From Spirodela intermedia (taxonomy: Eukaryota; Streptophyta; Magnoliopsida; Alismatales; Araceae), in the NCBI GenBank assembly GCA_902729315.2, contig LR746267.1, positions 3,914,386 through 3,978,385 of the forward strand: DNA of 64,000 nucleotides. The letters run 5' to 3'. The stretch's first letter is position 1. Every line of letters begins with the position of its first letter. The notes below the pieces were generated by a model, which saw only the letters and a program-made list of their open reading frames with translations, had not been told where the DNA came from and ran no database searches. Both the position numbers and the translations under genes were made by a program. Below are positions 13,778 through 23,517 of this stretch, one piece after another.

Positions 13778-15828
13778 ATGCCGGAAGCTCCCGAGGATCA
13801 GTTTCCTCCGGCGGCGGTTGCGGCCGCAGGGGACGACATACCGAGCTCACATAAGACAGCCCTCCAGTTTATAGAGGACGTCACGGACAACGCCGATCAG
13901 GTCCAGCGCCGCGTGCTGTCCGAGATCCTCGAGCAGAACTCGGACGCCGAGTACCTCCGCCGCCACGGCCTTGTGGAATCGCGAGGAGCCGACGCCTTCC
14001 GGCGACTCATCCCCGTCGTCACCTACGAGGATCTGGAGCAAGACATCCAACGCATCGCCCAGGGAGACACCTCCCCGATCCTCTGCTGTCGCCCCATCTC
14101 GGAGTTCCTCACCAGGTGCTCCCACGTGATAGATGCCTTACAGCCATTGCCGGCGAACTGAGCCTCTAACCGAGTTCTGTTTGACTGTACCGTGCGAGCA
14201 GCTCGGGCACATCAGGCGGGGAGAGGAAGCTGATGCCGACAATACAGGACGAGCTGGATCGGCGGTCGCTGCTGTACAGCCTCCTGATGCCGGTGATGAA
14301 TCGGTTCGTGCCGGGGCTCGACAAGGGAAAGGGAATGTACTTTCTGTTCGTGAAGTCGGAGGCGAGAACACCTGGGGGCCTGGTGGCCCGCCCTGTCCTC
14401 ACAAGCTACTACAAGAGCCGGCACTTCATCGACCGCAAGCACGACCCTTTCAACGTGTACACGAGCCCCAACGAGGCTATCCTCTCCACGGACTCCTTTC
14501 AGAGTATGTACGCTCAGCTGCTCTGCGGCCTCGCCCAGCGCGAGGAGGTGCTCCGCGCCGGCGCCGTCTTCGCCTCTGGCTTCATCCGCGCCATCCGCTT
14601 CCTCGAGAAGCATTGGCAGGCCCTCTGCCGCGACATCCGCAATGGCTCCGCCGACGCGAGCGTCGTCACCGACGCCTCGGTGAGGGCCGCGGTGGCGGGG
14701 GTGCTCCGGCGACCAGATCCCGAGCTTGCCGCCATCGTGGAGGGCGAGTGCGGGAGGGGTTCCTGGGAGGGGATTCTAACCCGGCTGTGGCCCAACACCA
14801 AGTATATCGACGTGATCGTGACGGGCACCATGGCGCAGTACATACCGACCCTGGATTATTACAGCGGATCCCTACCGCTCGCCTGCACCATGTACGCCTC
14901 CTCCGAGTGCTACTTCGGCCTCAACCTCGAGCCCATGTGCAAGCCCAGCGAGGTCTCCTACACCCTCATCCCCACCATGGCTTACTTCGAGTTTCTTCCG
15001 GTCCACCGCAGCAATGGTGGAGCCGCTGCCGACAAGCCCGACCTCAGAGAGCTCGTCGAGCTCGTCGACGTCGAGCTCGGCAAGGAGTACGAGCTCGTCA
15101 TCACTACTTATGCAGGTGGTCGTCGATAAAATAATTTTATCGAGTTAGAAAAATTAGTTTGCTGCATTTTCATTTTGCCAAATTAGAAGGTTGATTTAGT
15201 TTGCCATCTGATTCTTTTTTATTTTTTTCCAGGGCTCTATCGGTACCGGGTGGGGGACGTCCTGCGGGTGGTGGGCTTCAAGAACAAAGCACCCCGCTTC
15301 AGCTTCGTGTGCCGGAAGAACGTGGCGCTGAGCATCGATTCGGACAAGACGGACGAGATGGAGCTCCACAGGGCGGTGGAGGAGGCAGTGGGGCAGCTCG
15401 AGCCCTTCGGCGCCTCCCTGGTGGAGTACACCAGCTACGCCGATACTAGCACAATCCCTGGCCACTACGTGCTCTACTGGGAGCTACAGCAGGGGGCGAC
15501 GCCGGTGCCGCCCTCCATCTTCGAGGATTGCTGCCTGGCAGTGGAGGAGGCCCTCAACAGCGTCTACCGGCAGGGGCGAACGGCGGACAAGTCCATAGGG
15601 CCGCTGGAGCTGCGGCTGGTGGAGGAGGGCACGTTCGATAAGCTGATGGACTTCGCCATCAGCCGCGGGGCCTCCATCAACCAGTACAAGGCGCCTCGCT
15701 GCGTCAAGTTCCCGCCCATCGTGGAGCTCTTGAACTCCCGTGTCCGGTGCAGCTACTTCAGCCCCAAGTGCCCCAAGTGGGTCCCGGGCCACAAGCAGTG
15801 GATCTCCATCAAGAACAGCTCGGATTAA
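13778..15828 (+). CDS. GH3: GH3 family indole-3-acetic acid-amido synthetase (3 exons)
   Basis: Exons 13,778-14,115, 14,202-15,115 and 15,233-15,828 give 615 aa, the usual length for plant GH3 acyl-acid amido synthetases. Both introns are GT-AG (86 and 117 nt). Visible ATP/AMP-binding motifs are [10 protein letters not shown] (about residues 113-122, spanning the first splice junction), YASSECYFG (344-352) and YRVGD (422-426). GH3 enzymes of this group adenylate auxin and couple it to amino acids, which lowers free IAA in the cytosol. Overall similarity looks closest to the auxin-inducible group II rather than the jasmonate-conjugating JAR1 group; that assignment is inference. The start was set at the MPEAPEDQ methionine because the open frame further upstream is proline- and serine-rich and unlike the family. 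A TATA box lies 230 bp upstream. GC is very high in the exons and low in the introns. Confidence 0.93.
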
Positions 15829-17760
15829 ACCACCCGCCATAGCTCACGTGGGTTCTCTTCCTTCATCGGACCTGTAAGGTTACCAACGAGGGCCATCTTC
15901 TTCCCCCGCTTTTTCTTCGTCTTTTGGTTTTAAGGTTTTACTCAAGAGTCGCAGGCAGGGGTTTCGTTTTCACAATGTACAGGTATAGCTATGGCCACGA
16001 GGGAGAAGGGGATAGTCTCCTCCTCTTTCCTCTTCTCTTCTCTTCTCTTCTCTTCTCTCCTCTCCTCTTCTACTCGCTTCTCTTATTATGGGGTTTCTCC
16101 TTTGAAGAGTCTTCCTCTCGGTTTGAGTTGTCACCTTATCACACTTCCCCATCGCTCCAGCGAAGCTGCTCCGCTTCTCCCACCTCCCCCCCCCCCACCC
16201 CCTCTTCCGGGGAAAGAAAACCTCGTGGATTTTTCCCCAAACGTCATCTTTGAGAAGAGGAGTCCACTTCCAGCTCTCACGCCTTCGGCGGGCTGGCAGC
16301 AGCTGTCAAGCGGAGCCCGTCGACCTTATCAAAAGATCTCAGACTCACCTCCTCTCACTCCCCAAATACGTAGCCAGAGATCCCGCCTGGACTCTAAGCA
16401 ATTTCCACGACACAATCCGCGGAACGAGAGAGAGAGAGAGAGAGAGAGGCAGCTTCTCTCTTCCCCACCAAGCTCACCAATTGTGCCTTCAATGACGGCC
16501 AACGACCAGAGTTGTTACACAATAAGAACCCGAGTGATAGAAGTAGCATCCACTTGCACGTGGCCATATCCTTATAGAAAGAATGAGATAGAGAGAGAAA
16601 GCCTCTCCCTCGCCCCCACCTTCTCGACAGGATCCGCATAAGGAGCACTGCTGGTTGGAAGCAATGAAAGAACCCGCCTCTCTCTCTCTCTCTTCCCTCG
16701 GAGGTCCAGACCAGAGACCAAGTATGCTATAAACTATGGAACGGGAGGCGCGACGGGAGTTGAAGCGTCGCAGTTGCGGCATTGAATGCAGCGCGCCAGG
16801 AAGCAAGCTGGCAATAGCTTCCCCACGTGGGCCCCAGATCCACTCAGTCAAGGGAGATCCCAAAGAGGGCACATCGCTGGAGACCCAATCGCTGCCGTCC
16901 GATCAGCAGCGGGCCTCCCGGGTAGGAAGATACTGGGGCCGGGTTGTGGGGCCCCAAAGTATGAGTCGCGATTGTTGACGTTGACCCGGTACGAGTTGAC
17001 GTGGCAGTCCATCGAAGCTTCCTTTTTAGGCCCCGCGTACAGCGCGCATTGCACTCGTACGAAGGGGACACGGCGGCCCGCGTGCGCCGGCGGGGACCTC
17101 TCCGGCCATTAATCGCCGCCGCTCCGCGTCATGTGGCCGTCGCTTTCCCCTTACCCCCCACCGCCGCTGTCGTCTTCTTCTCCTTCTCCTCCTCCTTCTC
17201 CTCCTCCTTCTCCTCCTCCTTCTCCTCCTCCTTCTTCCTCTTCCTCCGACGGAACCTTACAGCGCCTGCCCGCCATTGATGACGAGAGGGCCACCGCCAG
17301 ACACGTCCTCGTGGGACACCCTATGCACCGCCAAGCAGCAGGCCCCGCCGGACGTGGAACCTCCCCTCCGGGGGAGGAGGAGGCCCCGCCGGCGGCCGTG
17401 GCGGAAGAAGGGGAAGCGCCCCTCCGTGGGGACGAGGAGGCGCCGCGGCCGGCGATGGAGGGGGCGGTGGCGGAGGAAGAGGAAGTTTCCCTCGGTGGGG
17501 AGGGTTTTCACCGCAGAGAGAGTTGCAGACTACGGAGAGAAGAGGGGAGAGAGGACGCTTCTGGAGGAGGACGAGAACGGGGAGGCAATGGACGCATATT
17601 TCCTTGGGAAATGGAATAATGGGCCTATGTTTCTGGGCTTCTTTACGTAGTATTTGCCTTAGGACTCTCAGCCATTAGTGAAGTTGGGAGATGGGCCTCC
17701 TGTTTACTGATGTAGGCTTAATCTGATCCTTATTGGGCCCTCTGCCTACCCTCTCGGTAA
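15829..17760. other. Intergenic region with CT-rich and GC-rich segments
   Basis: Just after GH3 are TCTTC repeats (about 16,026-16,070) and a C-run (about 16,185-16,203). (GA)n lies at 16,425-16,449. From about 16,900 to 17,130 the DNA is promoter-like, with CACGTGG, GGGCCCC, TTGACG and ACGTGGC motifs. From about 17,130 to 17,620 it is extremely GC-rich with open frames on both strands. The plus-strand frame encodes a Ser/Pro tract followed by acidic repeats (EEEAPPAAVAEEGEAPL then DEEAPRPAMEGAVAEEEE). No known domain or splice partner was found, so no gene is called. Confidence 0.4.
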
Positions 17761-17763
17761 ACT

Positions 17764-17955
17764 ATCCTCTCTCTCTCTTCTCTCTCTCTCTCTCCCTCCC
17801 TCCCTCTCTCTATCTCTCTCTCTCTCTCCCTCCCTTTCTCTGTCTCTCTCTCTCCCTCTCTCTATATCTCTCTCTCCCCCTCTCTCTATCTCTCTCTCCC
17901 TCCCTCTCGCTATCTCTCTCTCTCCCTTTCTGTATCTCTATCTCCCCCTCTCTCC

Positions 17956-18016
<61 letters not shown>

Positions 18017-18089
18017 CTCTCTCCCTCTCTCCCTCTCTCCCTCTCTCCCTCTCTCCCTCTCCATCTCTCTCTCCCCCCCTCTCCCTCTC

Positions 18090-18144
<55 letters not shown>

Positions 18145-18549
18145 CATCTCTCTATCTCTCTCTTCCTTTTTCTCTCTGTCTCTCTCTCCCTCCCTCTGTC
18201 TCTCTCTTCCTCCATCTCTCTATCTATCTCTCACTCCTCTGTCTGTCTGTCTCTCTCTCTCTCTCCCTCCCTCTGTCTCTCTCTTCCTCCCTCTCTCTAT
18301 CTATCTCTCACTCCTCTGTCTGTCTCTCTCTCTCTCTCTCTCCCTCCCTCTGTCTCTCTCTTCCTCCCTCTCTCTATCTATCTCTCACTCCTCTGTCTGT
18401 CTCTCTCTCTCTCTCTCTCTCCCTCCCTCTGTCTCTCTCTTCCTCTCTCTCTCTATCTATCTCTCACTCCTCTGTCTGTCTCTCTCTCTCTCTCTCTCTC
18501 CCTCCCTCTGTCTCTCTCTTCCTCCCTCTCTCTATCTATCTCTCACTCC

Positions 18550-18583
<34 letters not shown>

Positions 18584-18588
18584 AGACT
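17764..18588. repeat. 820-bp pyrimidine tract with an embedded ~78-bp minisatellite
   Basis: The plus strand is almost pure C and T, mainly CT repeats with CCCT, TATC and GTCT variants. From about 18,187 to 18,588 it organises into five tandem copies of a roughly 78-bp unit ending in actcctctgtctgtc (copies of that motif near 18,232, 18,310, 18,388, 18,468 and 18,546). The long Ser/Leu/Pro open frames it generates are artefacts. Confidence 0.93.
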
Positions 18589-19972
18589 GGTGAATACAGG
18601 CCGGGGAATCATCAAGCATGAAGCCCATTGTTCAATTGCACCTAATTTCTGGAAAAATTAAACCAACTAATTCCGGGAAAGCGGGCTCTCCTGGAGGGAA
18701 GGGGCATCAAAGGAGTAGAGGTGATTACAGCTGAGAGAGAAAGAGAGAGCAACAGAGAGAGAGAGAGAGAGAGAGGATAGTTTAACCGACGGCTCCACTG
18801 CTCCATCGTACTTCGTTCATCGCCCTTTGCTCCATGTGAGGGAGGGGAGGTGAGGAGACCGACGTTTCATGTGAGAGACTCGAAGGGACGGATCTTCAAT
18901 GGCTAACCATAGAGAGAGAGAGAGAGAGAGGCGGAGCCTCAGACTGTCAGTCGAATTCCGGGTTGTGTTCAGAGAAAGAGGACGTATGCCGCAGACGCGA
19001 GGACAAAAAATGACGACGACGAGACCCTCACTCTTTATAGTTCTCTCTCCTCTCCACAGCTATTTACATTCTCTCTCCACAGCTCTCTCTTACATTCTCT
19101 CTCTACAGATCCCTCTCTCTCTCTCTCTCTCTCTCTAAACCTCCCTCCCCCCGTTGAGCCTCGTTAGCTCCACCGTGAGCGTTTTAGAGAGAGAAGCCGG
19201 AGGTCCGCCGTCCGTGGCAGCAGCCGGTCACGTTTCCTTCCCGCGGCGACCTTGCCGAGGCCGCATGCGACAAACCTAGCGCCGGCGCCCCAGTAAATTC
19301 CTCCCACTAGTGGGGGCAAATGCGTCCACCCACATTCTACTTACCGAAAATACTCTTCTTATGATTTTCTCCGGCTTTTGATGGATATTTACAATCACCT
19401 GGATATTTCCCAAGTATCTAAAGTCAACGGAAGATCTAAGCCGTGCGGATGGCAAAATAGTCAACCCTCGTGTTTTAGAGATTATCATTGAACTAGAATC
19501 TTAACTGCTTCACCTGACGTGGGGTTGACTTTTATGAGATAGGCATGGACTTTCTATAGTACAATTATTTCCTAGAGACAATTATCGATATTTCGTGGAC
19601 AATTCAGGATATAATCGAGGGTCAGAGGAGAAGAGGTAGAACAGTAATTTCCTCCCCCCCTATAGACTGAGCTCCCCATCCTTCGCCACTGGTCAGTCGG
19701 GGTGGAGGCTTCTATTTTAGGAGCTTACAACTCTCTCTCTCTCTCTCTTCCTCTCCCCCCCTCTCTCTCTCCTCCTCCACCCGATACGGGCCCACCATCA
19801 ACCCCCCCCCCCCTCTATCTCTTCCTCTCCCCTCTCCACCCGATACGGGCCCACATCAACCCCCTCCGAGTCCTCCTTAACCCCGCCTCCCTCTCTCTCT
19901 CTCTCTCTCACCGCCCTGCTCTATTTCTCTCTCTCTCGTGCGTACCGGGACTAGCAAGCAGGGGCGTCCGCC
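18589..19972. other. Upstream region of the DUF538 gene
   Basis: Contains several short GA or CT runs (about 18,752-18,773, 18,909-18,929 and 19,108-19,135) and a CT-rich leader from 19,732 to 19,945. Inside the leader a segment reading ccacccgatacgggccca is present twice (about 19,778 and 19,837), followed each time by catcaac. No convincing TATA box was chosen. Confidence 0.45.
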
Positions 19973-20869
19973 ATGGCGGAGCGGCGGATGGGGATCCTCC
20001 AAGGCCCCGCTGCAGTACCGAGCATCCTCTTCTCGGCCGCCGTGATCCTCCTGGCGGCGATGGCGGCGGCGGCAGGTTGCACCGCCGCGGCGGCGCCGGC
20101 GACGATCCACGAGCTTCTCCGGGAGCACGGGCTGCCGGCGGGGCTGCTGCCGAAGATGGTGCGCTCCTTCTCGCTGAACCGGCGGACGGGGCTGCTGGTG
20201 GCGCGGCTGGACAGGCCCTGCTACGCGCGGTGGCGCGACAACCCCGTCTTCTTCGACCGCCTGGTGGCGGGGAACCTGAGCTACGGCGAGCTGAAGGGCG
20301 TGGTGGGCCTCTCGCAGGAGGAGCTCTTCCTCTGGCTCCCCGTCAGAGGTGTCGTCGTCTCCGATCCCTCCTCCGGCGTGCTCCTCCTTGACATCGGCGT
20401 CGCCCACAAGCAGCTCTCTCTCTCTCTCTTCGAGGACCCGCCGGATTGCCACCCCGCCGGAGAAGCGGAATGGCCGCCGTCAGGTCAGGAAACGCAAAGA
20501 CTCTCTCTCTCTCTCTCTCTCTCTCTAACACGCACACACAGCCGCCAGTGAGAACTCATGGGTCGCCATAATTTCCGCCATTTTTGGGTTTTGGGTTGGA
20601 TGATCAGATCAAAGATCACATTGGATCATAAAACATAAAAACCATATGCATGCGAAGTGCAGGCGAATTCCGGCGAATTTTCTCTCTCCGGATGAATCTC
20701 TCGGGCAATTCAGTTCTCAGAAATATAGTTAACGAGGCTAAGTATATGAATTGAATAGGTCCTAAGAGGAATGGCGCAAGGATTTCATCAGGCTGCTCGT
20801 CTCCTTCTTGCAGGGATTCAACGGAAGAGGGGACGGAAGGAGGGGAAGGGCTGGGACGTCCAGAGGTAG
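19973..20869 (+). CDS. DUF538 family secreted protein (2 exons)
   Basis: Exons 19,973-20,483 and 20,814-20,869 give 188 aa. The first about 42 residues are a signal peptide (positive N-terminus, then a long Ala/Leu/Ile core). The DUF538 domain follows (about residues 46-160), with the family pattern IHELLREHGLPAGLLP, then PCYARW, then LSYGELKGVVGLSQEELFLWLPV, ending in the PPDC cysteine motif. DUF538 proteins are plant-specific beta-rich proteins whose biochemical role is not established; some are linked to stress and cell-wall responses. The intron is GT-AG and exon 2 adds a short basic tail (GIQRKRGRKEGKGWDVQR) before a TAG stop. Reading through the donor instead would give a CT-repeat-encoded Ser-Leu tail, which is implausible. 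Within the domain a short CT run encodes part of LSLSLFEDPPDC. Confidence 0.85.
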
Positions 20870-21809
20870 AAGACGATGGGTTCGGAGAAGCAGCACTGAA
20901 TAAACGTAGTAGTTCCAGTGGCGCCGCGGCAGACCCCTCAGTGAAGCCCTAACGTAGATAGTAACCCCTCCCCCCCTCTCTTGTTCCCAGTGTTTAGAGC
21001 CAGTTAACTGTTTTCCTCTCTCTCTCTCTCTCTCTGTCTCTCTCTAAGGTGTGTACCAATGGTAACGCCTCTGATGAGCGATGAGCACCGCCCAACTCCT
21101 TTTAGCCTGTTGCGGAGGAAAACGCCAAGTGAAAGGTAGGAGTAGCCTTGAAAACAGGGGAAAGGGAGGGAAACTTTTCAACGTGTATGGGACTGGGCCC
21201 GGATGTAGCCACGCGGCAGGTGAACGGGCTCCCACGTGACCAGAAAAGGGTGGCGGGCCCGGCCCAAAAAAAAATATATTTTTCAATATTTCCGTTGACT
21301 CAATATACACCACAAGATTAGGAGGAATAAAAGCAACAAAACCACAGACCCAGAAGAAATCGCGCGCAAAACTATCAATCTATGACACTTAATCATGGTG
21401 GGCGTCATTCATTTCACTAATTCAGATCGAGATCTATCAGAAAGTTGTCTCCTTTCACAGGAATTGGAGCAAAAAAAGCTTCAAGACGTTGACGACATAC
21501 AGAACAGCAATCGATAGAACACATGCACTGCATGCGTATGAGCAGAAGAGCAGCACAGAGAGAATCTCTAACCAGCGGCGTCACACGAGGAGGCAGCCAG
21601 CTCGATTCAATCCCTCCAGCAGCAGGGATTCTGCAGCCTTTGCTTCCGATCGTGATGGCCTGCACTGATGAGCAGACAAAAATAGCAATGATTCAGCGTT
21701 TTCCATGGAAAATCGTGTGATCCAGATGGTGATACCCGCCGGAATTCTTCGATAAGCTGCGCGTCTGATCTGCCCAAAATAGAAATAATTCGCTGATATT
21801 TCAGCATCT
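20870..21809. other. Convergent spacer between DUF538 (+) and F-box (-) genes
   Basis: Should contain both 3' UTRs. It includes a CT run at 21,017-21,048 and otherwise no gene, repeat pair or RNA that I recognise. Confidence 0.5.
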
Positions 21810-22781
21810 TCAATCGCGGGAACCCTGGAAGAAGATGTCTCCGCAGGAACCCGAGCAGCGGTAGAGGTCGCCCAGGTCGAGCTCCGATTCCCACAGGAAC
21901 TCCTTCAACCTCGACGCCTTCTCTAGGACCTGCCGCGTGATTCTCGGAGCACTGTAACCGGAGATGTCCAGGCTCTCGAGGTCCTTCAGCTCATCGAGGA
22001 ACAGGAGGAGGACGGGTTGGGACATCTTGCAGTCCCTGAGCCTGAGCTTCCTGAGATTCGGGAGCGCGTCGCAGATCGCGGCGGCCATGTTCTCGCTCAC
22101 GCGCTCGGCGAAGACTTCGAGCTCGGTGAAGGTGGCGCGGCATCTGGTCAGGATCTCGAGCACCTCCTCGCAGATGACGGCCTCATTCACCGCCATCCCC
22201 TGCAGATGCCGGAGCTTGTCGATCGCCTGGAGAAACTGGTCGGTCGGCTCTTCGTCGTTTCCGAGATGGAAGTAGCGCAGACGAGGGCACCTGGATGTCC
22301 AGGAAAACGCACCTGGTCAGAGCTCGCCATTGTTCCAGCTCGGCGAGCAAGCTTGCCACAGATTCAACAGATTCCCATTCCGAATCAGAAAGCAATCGAG
22401 ATCGACAGGAATACGGGAGGGGGGTGAGGGAAACCCTAGGAAGGTTTACCTTTCGGCGACAAAGAGGAGGTCGATCTCGTCGGCGAAGTCGGGGAAGAAG
22501 ACGCTGTCGACCGTGCCGCCGGCCCTGGCGATGGAGAAACGCAGGAGGTCCCTGAAATCGACGGAGAGAACCCTGCGGAAGCGGAGGCGGCGGGAGATGA
22601 GCTCCCACCGGCGGAAGTCGAGCTCCCGCCAGCAGAGCGGATCCCCTGCGGCGTCGCGCCAGGCGGTGCAGGTGAAGGAGACTCCGGCGATGAGGTCCTC
22701 CATCTCGATCTTCTCGAAGATGGAGACCAGAAGGTCCCGGCCGAGGTCCTCCCACCGCGGCCGCCGCCCCGCCAGCGCCAT
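21810..22781 (-). CDS. F-box/LRR-type protein (2 exons)
   Basis: On the minus strand, exons 22,781-22,450 and 22,290-21,810 give 270 aa. The N-terminus (about residues 9-50) is an F-box: RRPRWEDLGRDLLVSIFEKI, then a Trp-containing second half (TAWRDAAGDPLCWREL). Exon 2 encodes LRR-like segments: CPRLRYFHLG, LPNLRKLRLRDC and LKDLESLDISG. This architecture matches plant F-box/LRR proteins of the At3g48880 type. Such proteins bind SKP1 through the F-box and present substrates to an SCF ubiquitin ligase; the substrate here is unknown. The intron is GT-AG, splits an Arg codon and keeps the frame. The LRR part is short, as in related genes. A TATA-like element lies about 60-75 bp upstream. Confidence 0.87.
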
Positions 22782-22838
22782 TTACGACACCTGCGCGCAG
22801 CTGCCGGCGGCGACACGAAAGGACCTCCTTCAGATGAG

Positions 22839-22858
22839 GGGGCGCTAATATACGCCCC
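22839..22858 (-). promoter_or_regulatory. TATA-like element inside a GC palindrome, F-box promoter
   Basis: GGGGCG and CGCCCC form inverted arms around ctaatata, 58-77 bp upstream of the F-box start codon. On the minus strand the spacer reads tatattag, a possible TATA box. The position fits a core promoter. Function of the arms is unknown. Confidence 0.35.
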
Positions 22859-22958
22859 AGACCAAAAGCCCACCCCGCGAAATTAGACCCTTTTTCTGAG
22901 TTTTTTTCTTCCACTTGGCTACCCAGCACACGGTGGAGGACACGCCTCCTACGGCTGT

Positions 22959-23373
22959 TCTCTCTCTCTCTCTCTCTCTAAGAATGTCGTCATTCCTACC
23001 TTACCAAGGACGCCCATCTCTCTCTCTATCTCTAAGAATGTCGTCATTCGTACCATACTGCACCCATCTCTCTCCCTCTTAAGTTGAACTCTTGCCCGGT
23101 CGTTATCCGAAATGCCCTCAAAGCTCCTATAATGTCCTCACACTTACCATCTCTCTCTTTCTCTCTAAATCAGAAGACTTCGGATTGGTCCATGTCTGGG
23201 CTGGCCTTAGTTTCCCCAAATGTCGTCATCCGCACCATGATAAGCTAACTCCCTCCTCTCTCACTCTATGACCGAACACTGGACAAGGTGTCATATCCTC
23301 CACTCTATTCTACTCTCTCTCTCTGAGGTCGGCTCCAACGATCTAATAATTCTTAACAAAACTTTATTACACA

Positions 23374-23422
<49 letters not shown>
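22959..23422. repeat. CT microsatellites with a degenerate AATGTCGTCATTC repeat
   Basis: CT runs occur at 22,959-22,979, 23,015-23,035 and 23,378-23,422. The sequence aatgtcgtcattc (or a close variant) followed by taccat or taccta recurs at about 22,983, 23,036 and 23,219, so the segment looks like a decayed tandem array. It lies between the F-box 5' end and the PI31 3' end. Confidence 0.7.
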
Positions 23423-23423
<1 letters not shown>

Positions 23424-23517
23424 AAAAGGATACAGGTAGCCACCCGAACACCGCCGCCGCCGCCTTCACCGGATGACCAACAGGATCGGAGAGAGAGAGA
23501 GGAGGATGGGCCCCTAC

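Noticed and set aside
17733-18593. 286-codon Ser/Leu/Pro-rich open frame
   Set aside because: It is entirely encoded by the CT repeat tract, which is open in several frames on both strands.
22183-22929. 248-codon minus-strand frame across the F-box locus
   Set aside because: Off-frame shadow of F-box exon 1, its intron and promoter; the spliced F-box model explains the locus.
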